64,000 bases of DNA from Dehalococcoidia bacterium UBA7891 (GTDB lineage: Bacteria > Chloroflexota > Dehalococcoidia > Lucifugimonadales > UBA826). The stretch is from assembly GCA_002500485.1 (NCBI GenBank), contig DLRJ01000062.1:1-64000 (forward strand). The letters run 5' to 3'. A program made the translations under genes and the position numbers. Under the pieces are notes generated by a model. That model was not told where the DNA came from. It made no database searches and saw nothing but the letters and a program-made list of their open reading frames with translations. This document shows positions 1 through 8,551 of the stretch, piece after piece. Each line of letters starts with the position of its first letter. Within the stretch, counting starts at the first letter, position 1.

Positions 1-1
1 G

Positions 2-334
2 GTTGCTTTATCTCCAATAATAGGACACGCCTATTCCCCTTTGCTGCGCTTTAGAGGCGGGAAAGCTCTCGCTCCAAGCTGGGGATCATGGATTGCCCTT
101 ACTTCTGGTATGGCGTTTCCTGTGGCAGTTCTCATTCTGGGGGTAATGCATCTGATGCAGAGAAATCATGCAATAACCGTGACGACTTGCCTGATCGGAT
201 TCACAGTTATTTTCAGTATAATTGACAGTCAGGCTTTAATAATTTTTGGGATCTTGAATCTGATGTTGGTGACGTTCAAGCACAGATCCGAATATCAACA
301 GGGAATAGTTTTTAGAGGGCGGGAAAGGACATAA
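2..334 (+). CDS. plsY: Glycerol-3-phosphate acyltransferase PlsY, C-terminal part (5' end outside window)
   Basis: The reading frame is open from base 2 with no start codon in the window, so this is the 3' part of a gene. Its first residues read GHAYSPLLRFRGGKA, which matches the conserved PlsY loop with GH followed by the FRGGKA phosphate-binding motif. Hydrophobic helices follow, then a basic tail. PlsY is an inner-membrane enzyme that transfers acyl groups from acyl-phosphate to glycerol-3-phosphate in phospholipid synthesis. The TTG at base 41 is an internal codon, not a start, because the conserved motif begins before it. The glycosyltransferase gene follows after 5 bases, so the two are probably co-transcribed. 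Confidence 0.85.
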   Translation, partial: VALSPIIGHAYSPLLRFRGGKALAPSWGSWIALTSGMAFPVAVLILGVMHLMQRNHAITVTTCLIGFTVIFSIIDSQALIIFGILNLMLVTFKHRSEYQQGIVFRGRERT

Positions 335-339
335 GGTAA

Positions 340-1506
340 ATGGAACTTAGTACCCTAATTACATTCACCTCGGGTTTTTTTGCCTTTACCTCGTTTTTAA
401 TCACGATATGGAATTGGCAATACCTCGATAGGCTCAGACTATGCCCTAGTAATGAGCTTTTTGGTGATACTGATGTATCAATAACGGTATTGATTCCAGC
501 GAGAAATGAAGGGAAAAATATCGGAGAAGTCCTTACTGCTCTAAGCTGTCAGACTCACATTAATTATGACGTTATTGTTTTAAACGACGGTTCTGAAGAC
601 GATACTGCTGAAATAGTTAGTCAATTCCTTGCATCGGATCTTGAAATTCAATTGATTGATGGAGAACCAATCCCAAAGGGTTGGTTAGGGAAGAACTGGG
701 CTTGTCATCAATTGATGTTGAAAGCCGACGGCAACTATATTTTGTTTATCGATGCGGATACCGTTTTGCACGAAGACACCATCAAAGCAGCCCTTAATGA
801 AGCGATACTTGAAAAATCGGATTTATTGACAATGATCCCCGCCAGATGTGCAAACAATTTTATTGAAAGAAACCTCTACGGGTTTATAGATTGGGCCATT
901 TATGCCTGGTTGCCATTACAGTTGGCACACTTGTCGAAAAACTCATATCTTTCAGCTAGCTACGGGCAGTTTATGTTATTCAAGCGAGAATCTTATATTT
1001 TGAGTGGAGGACATAGGAAAATTAAAGACATCGCCGTTGATGATTTCGGGCTTGGGCGTTTAATTAAAAGTTCTGGTCTGAAGTGGGCATTGAAAGACGG
1101 GACCAATATGGTCACTTCGCTACCTTACGATGACATATTGGAGACTGTGAATGGTGTTTCTCGAAGCTTGGCTCCTGCGCTGAATTATCGTATCAGTTTG
1201 ATTTTATTGATATCAATTTTCTTAATGGGATTATTTTTCGCACCAGTTCTTAATCTATATTTCTACGTTGCCAATGGTGGTCAGTTCGAATTTTTCGAGC
1301 TCTTGTCTTTGGTAACAATATTTCTGTTACTTGGATCATATCTCTTATCTTGCAAGAGATTTTCTCATAGTCTTTTTATTGTTGTTTTCATTCATATCAC
1401 AGTCATATTTATGATACTTATTGCATATCATTCATTGTTATCAAATTTATTACGAGTTGCTACTTGGAAAGATAGAAATATGGTGATTAAAAAGTTAAAA
1501 ATTTAA
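340..1506 (+). CDS. Family 2 glycosyltransferase with C-terminal membrane helices
   Basis: The protein has 388 residues. An N-terminal membrane segment (about 7-25) precedes a GT-A domain with VLIPARNEGKNI (about 50-61), a DGS nucleotide-binding triad (about 83) and the DAD metal-binding motif in FIDADT (about 137). A GWLGKNWA element (about 113-120) is typical of the HpnB/CrtQ/CruC-like branch that glycosylates hopanoids or carotenoids. About three hydrophobic helices close the C-terminus. The acceptor is unknown. Location in the membrane next to plsY points to a lipid or carotenoid acceptor, which is an inference. No hopanoid or carotenoid genes are visible in the window to settle it. Confidence 0.8.
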   Translation: MELSTLITFTSGFFAFTSFLITIWNWQYLDRLRLCPSNELFGDTDVSITVLIPARNEGKNIGEVLTALSCQTHINYDVIVLNDGSEDDTAEIVSQFLASDLEIQLIDGEPIPKGWLGKNWACHQLMLKADGNYILFIDADTVLHEDTIKAALNEAILEKSDLLTMIPARCANNFIERNLYGFIDWAIYAWLPLQLAHLSKNSYLSASYGQFMLFKRESYILSGGHRKIKDIAVDDFGLGRLIKSSGLKWALKDGTNMVTSLPYDDILETVNGVSRSLAPALNYRISLILLISIFLMGLFFAPVLNLYFYVANGGQFEFFELLSLVTIFLLLGSYLLSCKRFSHSLFIVVFIHITVIFMILIAYHSLLSNLLRVATWKDRNMVIKKLKI

Positions 1507-1708
1507 CAAAATATTCACAAAATATGAGCTCAATAACACATAAATCCCCAGGTATTTATGTATAGTGGTACCTAGTATGTTTAATAATGGAAAATATCAC
1601 CACGCGATAGATAGATATCGAACAGTGACTCAAGTTTATTTTACTGTTAATAACTGTTCTTGTATGAAGTAACAAGGGGTATTTGCCTAGTCGCTTTTTG
1701 GCGAAATT

Positions 1709-1745
1709 TAACCCCCGCCCTGATCCATAGGACGGGGGTTTTTTA
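1709..1745 (+). terminator. Intrinsic terminator lying in the leader of the XRE gene
   Basis: The arm AACCCCCGCCC (1709-1719) pairs with GGACGGGGGTT (1730-1740) with one mismatch, around a 10-base loop, and runs into a T-rich tract (TTTTTTATT). It ends about 9 bases before the ribosome-binding site of the next gene. There is no room for a promoter between them, so it may act as an attenuator as well as a terminator for the upstream gene. The rest of the 1507-1768 gap holds no convincing gene. Confidence 0.75.
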
Positions 1746-1768
1746 TTGAATGCAAAGGAGAATTGGAT

Positions 1769-2629
1769 ATGGCTATCAATGGGCTGGCTCATGCCCCAGA
1801 TGTGCTCAAGAGAGTGAGAAAAGAAAAGGGACTTACCCAAAAAGCTGTGGCTGCTCTTGTGGGAGTTAATCAAAGCGTAATATCAAGGATTGAGGCCGGT
1901 GAAATAGGCGCAAGCAATCGAATAGCTGAAGGGTTAGAAGAAGCATATGGTATGCCTATTATAGATGCCCTTTTATATAGAAAAAGCTGGACGGGTGAAC
2001 CAGAAGACGTAACAGAAATTAAACAGCTTATTGATCGATACCAAACTGTCTTAAGTGATTCTGGTATAAAAGCTATAAAAGCTTATGTGGAGCATATGAT
2101 AGGTTTGTCTAATGGCCCTGATTTTTTGCCAGGAGGGTCAGCTATACCAATAAAAAGTCTGTGGGGTGGCGACTGGACCTGGGGTCCGCGGGAGTTGGAA
2201 AGACATATCACTGTTGAATGTGCACCTGTAATGACATGGAACAGAATATCGATTCATCGTTCCCACCCTATTAAAGTAAAGGGGGAACTAGTTTTTAAAG
2301 GAGAGATTTATGTCGAAGGGCATGGAGCTTCTGGCACCCCGTTATTTTCCTTCTTCCTAGACCAAATGAAAGAGGGTGGAGTATTTACAGGAGAAGATTT
2401 CGAATCAGTCGATGTCTTTACTTCTTACTTCCAGAATGTCATTGCTGTTCGAGTTGCTCTGCCAGGCATTGTGGAGAGAAGTGTTTCGGTTTTAATGAGC
2501 GGTGATCTTAAGTACGATGAGTACGGTTTGAAGGATTATTATTATTTAGATGCAGTGGTAAGAAGCTATCTTCAGACGAAAGGAGAGCTCGACCACTCAA
2601 GCTTTCACCCCGACGGGTTAGGACAGTAA
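1769..2629 (+). CDS. XRE-family transcriptional regulator with a large C-terminal domain
   Basis: The N-terminus carries a Cro/C1-type helix-turn-helix: RVRKEKGLTQKAVAALVG, then VNQSVISRIEAGE (about 12-46). About 220 further residues contain a short helical region and a mixed alpha/beta segment that I do not recognise. The ATG at 1769 is preferred over an in-frame TTG at 1763 because AAAGGAG (1754-1760) lies 8 bases before the ATG. The protein probably binds DNA as a dimer, and the C-terminal domain may sense a ligand or partner; that role is inferred from architecture only. The gene sits directly behind an intrinsic terminator and ends 1 base before the convergent MBL gene. Confidence 0.75.
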   Translation: MAINGLAHAPDVLKRVRKEKGLTQKAVAALVGVNQSVISRIEAGEIGASNRIAEGLEEAYGMPIIDALLYRKSWTGEPEDVTEIKQLIDRYQTVLSDSGIKAIKAYVEHMIGLSNGPDFLPGGSAIPIKSLWGGDWTWGPRELERHITVECAPVMTWNRISIHRSHPIKVKGELVFKGEIYVEGHGASGTPLFSFFLDQMKEGGVFTGEDFESVDVFTSYFQNVIAVRVALPGIVERSVSVLMSGDLKYDEYGLKDYYYLDAVVRSYLQTKGELDHSSFHPDGLGQ

Positions 2630-2630
2630 T

Positions 2631-3464
2631 CTAATCCAACTCACCCCGGTATGCTTTGTATGCCATTTCCACTACTTGAGGTATTCTGTCTTGGTTGGCA
2701 AAAACTGAGAATTTTCCGACATTTACATCTTTGGATGCCTGTTCTTCATTTTTCCCATCATCAAAGGCTTTTTTTATTTCATTATGCAACAATTTCAAAA
2801 GGTCACGGGCTTCTCCAAACTCCTCTTTTCCTCCTACTGGTCCATGTCCGGGAATGAAAGTGGTAGCATCAACAGTTTCCACCTTGTTTAATACATCCAC
2901 CCATTTAGAAATATGGCCGTCTGGGAAGGCAGGAATGGTTTTATTTACAGCCAGGTCTCCCACAAACAACACTTTTTCCTCAGGTAAATATAATAAAATA
3001 TCACTGTCTGAATGTGCCCGCCCGTGGTAGGACATTCTTATTTCTCGATCCCCTAACCAAATAGACATTTGATCTTTGAATGTTACATCGGGGAGTGTTT
3101 TGTTAATCCGTTCCAACTCTGGTCTTAATGCCTCTCTTGTCCAATACCTAGAAAAATTAGCATCCCATTTTGTGTCGAGCTCAATTCTGCAATTTTCATG
3201 TCCTAGGATTGGAGCGGGTAGAAAATATTGGTTACCATATACGTGGTCTCCATGAAAATGTGTGTTCACAACAAATCTAATTGGTTTAGAAGTAACATCT
3301 TTCACAACAGTTAGAAGCTTAGACGCTAGCGTGGGTGTCATTAAAGTGTCTATAAGTATTACACCGTCATCGCCAACGATGAATCCAGCATTAGTTGCAC
3401 AGTTTTCGTTTATCCATGCGTACACCCCGTCTGCTACCTCTATTACACCTGATTCGTAATCCAT
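2631..3464 (-). CDS. Metallo-beta-lactamase-fold hydrolase
   Basis: The 277-residue protein has the complete zinc site of the MBL superfamily: THFHGDH (H69, H71, D73, H74), H151 in GRAHSDSD, D170 in LFVGDL and H207 in PGHGPV. The layout resembles the cyclase/SoxH-like MBL proteins that hydrolyse esters, lactones or thioesters, but the substrate cannot be read from sequence. There is no signal peptide. AGGGAGAG precedes the ATG. The gene lies 9 bases downstream of a CaiB-type CoA-transferase on the same strand, so the pair is probably one operon, which would fit hydrolysis of a CoA ester or lactone. That pairing is an inference. Confidence 0.85.
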   Translation of the reverse strand: MDYESGVIEVADGVYAWINENCATNAGFIVGDDGVILIDTLMTPTLASKLLTVVKDVTSKPIRFVVNTHFHGDHVYGNQYFLPAPILGHENCRIELDTKWDANFSRYWTREALRPELERINKTLPDVTFKDQMSIWLGDREIRMSYHGRAHSDSDILLYLPEEKVLFVGDLAVNKTIPAFPDGHISKWVDVLNKVETVDATTFIPGHGPVGGKEEFGEARDLLKLLHNEIKKAFDDGKNEEQASKDVNVGKFSVFANQDRIPQVVEMAYKAYRGELD

Positions 3465-3473
3465 ACTCTCTCC

Positions 3474-4712
3474 CTAAATTATGGTTCCTTGATCTTGGAA
3501 ATTTGCAATATCTTCCCATGTATACCCGAGTGTTTCAGTTAATATTTCTTCAGTATGTTGCCCCAATTCCGGGGCAGGCAATTTTGTCTCTATTGGAGTC
3601 TCGCTATACTGAAACGGAGTTTGAAGATATTTTACTGGACCTAAGGCTGGATGTTCAAAATTTATGATGTAATTATTCTGTACGACTTGGGGATCTTCTG
3701 GAAGATCCCATATTGACTGAACTTTTTCCCATATTATTCCTTCAGTTGAATCCATCCTTTGAATCCAATATGCCCTTGGTTTGGATATGAACACATCGTC
3801 TAGCTTCGCAATTAATTCGACCCTATTTTCAGTTCTAACTCCCATATTGCGGTATCGTTCATCTTCGTTCAAATCGGGTCTTTCAATTGCTTCACAAAAT
3901 GATGGCCAGTATCTATCACTTTGGTTCATAGCAAATGCGATCCAGTCATCATCGGCACATTTGTAACAGTTCCACAGAGGGTTTCTAGCACTCTTTCGTT
4001 CTTGGCCTCCTGGTTCGTTCCCAGTTAGTAAGGCCATCCCATAACGGTTGCCTCCCAACCACATCATACTTCCGAGATGAGAAACATCAACTTTTTGCCC
4101 TTTACCTGTCTCTTTTTGATTAACTAACGCACCCAAAATCCCATTACATAACATGATCCCTGAAATTTGGTCAGCGATACTTTGTAAATTATATGGGTTA
4201 CCATCATTTGGACCGGCCCACCACAAGGAGCCCGATCTGGCCTCACCCGTATAAGCGAATGCGGGTTTATCAGAGTCAGGCCCGTTTGGACCATATCCAG
4301 TGGCTGCACCATATATTAATTTAGGGTTGATCTTAATTAGATCGTCATAACCTAACCCCAATCTTTCAGCTACTCCTTTTCTGAAATTTTGAACGAATAT
4401 GTCCGATTCACCTACTAGTTTCCGCATAATCTCTTGACCAGAGGGACTTTTTAAATCTAATGAAAGACTTTTCTTTTGACGGTTGAGGGATTCGAAATAT
4501 GCATTCAAGCCTCCAGGGAGTGAGGAGGAGGACCCGCTGACTGTGTGAAATTGTCGTGCATGGTCACCGTCAAGAGATTCAACTTTAATAACCTCTGCAC
4601 CTAGGTCCGCCAACATCATCGAACATACCGGCCCAAACTGCCACATTGTCCAGTCAATTACACGCGTTCCTGATAAAGGGCCGTGAGGTTTGTTTGAATT
4701 TGCCATATCCAT
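3474..4712 (-). CDS. CaiB/BaiF (family III) CoA-transferase
   Basis: The 412-residue protein has the usual family layout: an N-terminal GPLSGTRVIDW segment, MLADLGAEVIKVES (about 33-46), a DIFVQNF segment (104-110) and the catalytic Asp at D181 (SIADQISG), followed by GKGQKVDVS. Family members move CoA between organic acids through an aspartyl-CoA thioester in the cytoplasm. The substrate is not predictable. Two in-frame ATGs (4712 and 4706) are equally possible starts. A promoter-like sequence lies at 4768-4796. The MBL hydrolase gene follows 9 bases downstream, and the pterin-binding gene diverges upstream. Confidence 0.85.
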   Translation of the reverse strand: MDMANSNKPHGPLSGTRVIDWTMWQFGPVCSMMLADLGAEVIKVESLDGDHARQFHTVSGSSSSLPGGLNAYFESLNRQKKSLSLDLKSPSGQEIMRKLVGESDIFVQNFRKGVAERLGLGYDDLIKINPKLIYGAATGYGPNGPDSDKPAFAYTGEARSGSLWWAGPNDGNPYNLQSIADQISGIMLCNGILGALVNQKETGKGQKVDVSHLGSMMWLGGNRYGMALLTGNEPGGQERKSARNPLWNCYKCADDDWIAFAMNQSDRYWPSFCEAIERPDLNEDERYRNMGVRTENRVELIAKLDDVFISKPRAYWIQRMDSTEGIIWEKVQSIWDLPEDPQVVQNNYIINFEHPALGPVKYLQTPFQYSETPIETKLPAPELGQHTEEILTETLGYTWEDIANFQDQGTII

Positions 4713-4767
4713 TTGTACCTATGTTTATTCAGGGTTTGGAATATTTAAGCAGTAGTATGCCTGGCGG

Positions 4768-4796
4768 AGTCTATTGGGTATGTGTTTCGCAGTCAA
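4768..4796 (-). promoter_or_regulatory. Candidate sigma-70-type promoter for the CoA-transferase/MBL operon
   Basis: Read on the minus strand, TTGACT (4796-4791) and TAGACT (4773-4768) are separated by 17 bases. The -35 matches the consensus at 5 of 6 bases and the -10 at 4 of 6. The site lies about 55 bases before the CoA-transferase start. This is pattern evidence only. Confidence 0.4.
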
Positions 4797-4867
4797 ATTG
4801 TATTTCCTGATGGAGCAGAAAAAATTATTACTTTCTATTAAAATGGTCAATATAGTTGGAGGAATTA

Positions 4868-5908
4868 ATGGTTAAATCGGTTTTAACGGTCATTGGGGAA
4901 AATATTCATACAACCCGTGTCTTACGCACCAACGGTAAAAGGGTCATCAGAAAAGAAAATGGAGATGAATATGTCATTTATAAGAACATAGATGGCATCA
5001 CTTCCTTTATGCCGATACCTGATTCTTTCAGAGACACTCAAGTTTACAAGCAAGGAAACGTAAAGCATTTCATGATAGCCGTAACTCTTGGTATGTCTAA
5101 TTCAGATGAAGATAGGATTCATGGCGAGAGCTACATCTCAGCAGAAATAAAACGTCAAGAAGATAGAGGTAGTAATTTTCTAGATTTAAATGTTGACGAG
5201 ATCTCTTACAAAATTGATATTCAAAAAAGGGCGATGGCATGGTTAATTGGCCACTATTCGTCAGTCGCAAAATTACCGCCATGTATAGATTCTTCTAGTG
5301 TCGAAATAATTCAGCACGGCTTAGAATGTTATCGGAGTGTTGGTTCACCGCAAGGTCCCCCTATGATAAATTCAGCTTCATTAGAAAGGATTTCAGTTTT
5401 AGATCTTGTTACTGAAAATAATGCGACAGCGATTGTAACGGCGAGTGGTATCGATTCTATGCCTAGTGAAATCTCAGACCGCATATCCAATGTGTCCCAG
5501 ATGATAAAACAATGTTTGGAAAGAGAAATCCCCCTATCACGAATCTACTTGGATGCTCTGGTATTCCCTATAGCCGTAGATCAGAACTTCGGCAATCATT
5601 ATCTTGGAGCAGTTGGCCAAATCCGCGAACGATTTGGAGAGAAAATTCATATAACTGGAGGATTGAGTAACGTCTCTTTTGGGCTTCCATCGAGAAAATT
5701 AATTAATGACACTTTCATTAGACTTTCGATTGAGTCGGGGGTAGATGCAGCTATATTGAATCCTGTTGAAAGTGATGTGGAAAGAATATTCGCCCTAGAT
5801 ATGGAATCTGAACGGGTACAAACCACAATTAATATGCTTTTAGGCAAAGATGAATATTGCACGAATTTTCTTAGTAAGTATAGGTCGGGTAAACTCACCG
5901 AGATTTAG
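4868..5908 (+). CDS. Pterin-binding (methyltetrahydrofolate methyltransferase-like) protein
   Basis: The sequence fits the DHPS/pterin-binding superfamily (MetH folate domain, AcsE, MtrH relatives). Visible elements are IGENIHTT near the start, NFLDLNVDE (the acidic pterin-binding strand), CIDSSS, MINSASLER, YLDALVFP and ITGGLSNVSFGLP before the C-terminal INDTFI. This is a TIM barrel expected to bind a methylated folate and pass the methyl group to a corrinoid or other acceptor. About 40 residues after the first strand (with IYKNIDGITSF) look like an insertion. The ATG at 4868 is chosen over a TTG at 4856 because GGAGGA (4858-4863) would lie inside the longer version. No corrinoid protein or reductive activator is nearby, so the partner is unknown. 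Confidence 0.7.
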   Translation: MVKSVLTVIGENIHTTRVLRTNGKRVIRKENGDEYVIYKNIDGITSFMPIPDSFRDTQVYKQGNVKHFMIAVTLGMSNSDEDRIHGESYISAEIKRQEDRGSNFLDLNVDEISYKIDIQKRAMAWLIGHYSSVAKLPPCIDSSSVEIIQHGLECYRSVGSPQGPPMINSASLERISVLDLVTENNATAIVTASGIDSMPSEISDRISNVSQMIKQCLEREIPLSRIYLDALVFPIAVDQNFGNHYLGAVGQIRERFGEKIHITGGLSNVSFGLPSRKLINDTFIRLSIESGVDAAILNPVESDVERIFALDMESERVQTTINMLLGKDEYCTNFLSKYRSGKLTEI

Positions 5909-5959
5909 TATTGGTTCAAGTCGTTTTTGCGTGCCTGCATATAAAAATATATATGGCTT

Positions 5960-5987
5960 TTGACATGCGCAACCCGCTTGGTATACT
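5960..5987 (+). promoter_or_regulatory. Near-consensus sigma-70-type promoter for the first DUF1800/NHL/DUF1501 operon
   Basis: TTGACA (5960-5965, perfect -35) and TATACT (5982-5987, 5 of 6) are separated by 16 bases. The predicted start near 5994 gives a leader of about 50 bases ahead of GGGGGAGG (6033-6040) and the ATG at 6047. This is the strongest promoter match I found in the window. Confidence 0.65.
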
Positions 5988-6046
5988 CATGCCAATAAAA
6001 AACTCACATTTCAAGAAAACACACTGAGATCGGGGGAGGCAAAAAT

Positions 6047-7495
6047 ATGACAACAGTTCATTCTAGGCAAGAGGCATTGTTAATGGCTCACCTTCTGAGA
6101 AGGGCTGGATTTGGAGCAACTCCATATGAAATGGATCGGGCTCTTAGCATGGGATATCAAGCTGTTCTTGATGATTTGTTGAACCCGGACCACCCCGATG
6201 TCATACCGGATGATTTGATAAGGAGATACCACGTTGACCAGTCTGACTTACGCAGTGGCGGAGGTGCGCATTGGGTATATAGGCTAGTCATGACTGATAC
6301 TCCATTGCGAGAAAAAATTTGTCTTTTTTGGCATAGGGTGTTTGCCACTGGTACAACCAAACTCATTCAAAACAGAGTCGTTACAAATCAGATAGATATG
6401 TTTAGAGAACATGGAATGGGGCGGTTCGATGATCTTCTTGTAGAACTGTCTAGAGACCCAGCAATGATTATGTGGTTGGACAATCAGGACAACCACGGGT
6501 CCAATATTAATGAAAACTACGGTAGGGAAATTTTAGAATTATTCTCAATGGGAGTTGGCAACTACTCTGAAGATGATATAAAAGAGACTGCGAGAGCCTT
6601 CACAGGATGGAGAGTTGTTAACCCCGATTATATGTCCATCAGAATGCGAAATAATACAGCTAGACCCTACGGATACATGTCCTGGCAATTTGAATACGAT
6701 GACGATGATCATGACGATGGAGAAAAGATAATTCTGGGTCAAAAAGGAAAATGGAACGGGGAAGATGCTGTCAGAATAATTTGCGAACAGGATGCGACGG
6801 CTAGATTTGTAGCTCGGCATCTATATCATTTTTTCGTTGCTGACGAATTGCCTGTGCCACAGTGGCCGCATGAAGAGCCAAGAGATCCAGAAGCTATCGA
6901 TGTTTTATGTAAATCTTATTTTGAAAACAACCATGATATCGGAGCAATGCTGAGAACCTTATTTGAATCTGATTTTTTCAAAGATGCTGGGTCAAGATAC
7001 GCTCGAATAAAGAGCCCTTCGGAGATGGTCATAGGCACAATGCGTTTGGCTGGTCCAATTGATCTTCCTTCTGAGGAAACTTACATGGCGGATGCTGCAT
7101 GCGCCAACATGGGACAGGCATTGATGCGTCCACCAAGTGTGGAGGGATGGCAAGGGGGAACTGAATGGATTAATACCGGTGCCTATGTCGAAAGGGTCAA
7201 TTTCGCTGGGCGTATTTTGAATGATTCTGACAAGCAAGGTGTTCGCGATATCATAGATCGAATAAAGGCATTGTCGGACCGACAAACCATTACATCAGAT
7301 GAACTAGTTGATAATTGCCTAGAGGTTTTAGGGCCTTTGGAGGTACTTGATACAACTCGTCACGGTTTAAAAAACTACGCTTCTAAATTTGGTGATTTGA
7401 AATGGTCAGATCAGTCTCTAAGTAGTGAATTTGATCGTGCGGCTGTTGCTATTATTCAACTCGTTGTATCAAGTCAAGAATATCAAACTATTTAA
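6047..7495 (+). CDS. DUF1800 family protein (first module)
   Basis: The 482-residue protein shows the DUF1800 hallmarks: LLRRAGFGATPYE near the N-terminus, LFWHRVFATG, DPAMIMWLDNQDN, ENYGREILELFSMGVGNYSEDDIKETARAFTGW in pieces, and the C-terminal PPSVEGWQGG. DUF1800 proteins have no settled biochemical role and are commonly encoded next to DUF1501 proteins. Many homologues carry an export signal, but this one begins directly with the domain. It is the first gene of a three-gene operon, with 18 bases before the NHL gene. The paralogue at 38990-40381 has the same motifs. The function is unknown; a cell-surface or polymer-related role is only a guess. Confidence 0.85.
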   Translation: MTTVHSRQEALLMAHLLRRAGFGATPYEMDRALSMGYQAVLDDLLNPDHPDVIPDDLIRRYHVDQSDLRSGGGAHWVYRLVMTDTPLREKICLFWHRVFATGTTKLIQNRVVTNQIDMFREHGMGRFDDLLVELSRDPAMIMWLDNQDNHGSNINENYGREILELFSMGVGNYSEDDIKETARAFTGWRVVNPDYMSIRMRNNTARPYGYMSWQFEYDDDDHDDGEKIILGQKGKWNGEDAVRIICEQDATARFVARHLYHFFVADELPVPQWPHEEPRDPEAIDVLCKSYFENNHDIGAMLRTLFESDFFKDAGSRYARIKSPSEMVIGTMRLAGPIDLPSEETYMADAACANMGQALMRPPSVEGWQGGTEWINTGAYVERVNFAGRILNDSDKQGVRDIIDRIKALSDRQTITSDELVDNCLEVLGPLEVLDTTRHGLKNYASKFGDLKWSDQSLSSEFDRAAVAIIQLVVSSQEYQTI

Positions 7496-7513
7496 GGTAT
7501 TGAGAGGAAAAAC

Positions 7514-8512
7514 ATGACTACAACTACCTTTGGATTGAAATATGTGACTAATGTTGGATTCGCTGCCGATTTCGGAGGCAGAGGTTTTCAACTACCTTCA
7601 TCAATGGCGATAAGAGCCGATGGGGTCATATTTGTTGTCAGTCGAGGAAAATCCTCTACCAAAAACTCCAATGGTATACAGATGGTTACTAAGAACCACG
7701 ACTTCCTAGGCCAGATCGGTACTTATGGAGCTGGCCTAGGAGGAATGATGTGGCCAACTTCTGTGGTTCTCGATAGTGATGAAAATCTGTATCTTGCGGA
7801 CGAATATTTTAATAAAGTGACCAAATATGATCGTGAAGGTAACCCACTCACAGAATGGGGAACTAAAGGTTCTGGTAACGGACAATTTAATCAACCGAGT
7901 GGGTTATTGATTCAGGATCAACTGATATATTTGGTTGATTCAAGAAACAACAGAATTCAAATGTACAGCTTGGATGGAGACTTCCAAGGTCAGTGGGGCT
8001 CAGAAGGTGATGGGGAAGGAGAATTCAATATACCCTGGGGTATATCTGACGACTCTGAGGGTAATATTTATGTCGCTGACTGGCGTAACGACCGAATTCA
8101 AAAATTCGATTCAAATGGGAATTACATATCTGCTATTGGGGAGGGGGATACCTCTGTTCTAGATCGACCTTCTGATGTTGCCGTGGATCCAGATGGGAAT
8201 ATTTATGTCACAGATTGGGGCAGTCAGCGTCTATTGGTTTTAGACCAATCGGGCAGCATTTTGGAAACTAAAAGAGGTGAAGCTGATTTAAATCCGTGGT
8301 CAATGGAATATTTGTCCTCCCAAGACGATGAAAGGAAAGCAAGAGAATCATTTATTCCAGTCTACAAAGCTGATACCGAGGATCCTTCTGAGGTGTCTGC
8401 CAGAATGGAACCCTATTTCTGGGATCCTGTTGCAGTAGAACTGGACCAAGATGGAACGGTGTATGTACTTGAGACCGGTAGGCACCGATTTCAAATTTTC
8501 GAAAGAATTTAA
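7514..8512 (+). CDS. NHL-repeat beta-propeller protein (first module)
   Basis: The 332-residue protein contains about five to six NHL repeats of the form GSGNGQFNQPSGL, then D..G..YV.D..NNRIQ and a turn (clear copies at about 105-250). These build a six-bladed propeller, usually a binding scaffold and sometimes catalytic. The last blade is interrupted by about 60 charged, probably helical residues (about 250-305) before WDPVAVELDQDGTVYVLE, and the paralogue at 36784-37812 shows an interruption at the same point. There is no signal peptide. The gene sits between DUF1800 and DUF1501, so it probably works with both, though the ligand is unknown. Confidence 0.8.
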   Translation: MTTTTFGLKYVTNVGFAADFGGRGFQLPSSMAIRADGVIFVVSRGKSSTKNSNGIQMVTKNHDFLGQIGTYGAGLGGMMWPTSVVLDSDENLYLADEYFNKVTKYDREGNPLTEWGTKGSGNGQFNQPSGLLIQDQLIYLVDSRNNRIQMYSLDGDFQGQWGSEGDGEGEFNIPWGISDDSEGNIYVADWRNDRIQKFDSNGNYISAIGEGDTSVLDRPSDVAVDPDGNIYVTDWGSQRLLVLDQSGSILETKRGEADLNPWSMEYLSSQDDERKARESFIPVYKADTEDPSEVSARMEPYFWDPVAVELDQDGTVYVLETGRHRFQIFERI

Positions 8513-8551
8513 TAGAATGGTCAACATACATATAGGGAAGAGGAGAACAAT

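Noticed and set aside
41..334. TTG at 41 as the start of a 97-residue protein
   Set aside because: The conserved PlsY motif begins upstream, so the gene is cut by the window edge.
1556..1873. A 105-codon minus-strand frame across the terminator and the XRE gene start
   Set aside because: It runs through the hairpin and the reverse of a clear gene, with a composition unlike a protein.
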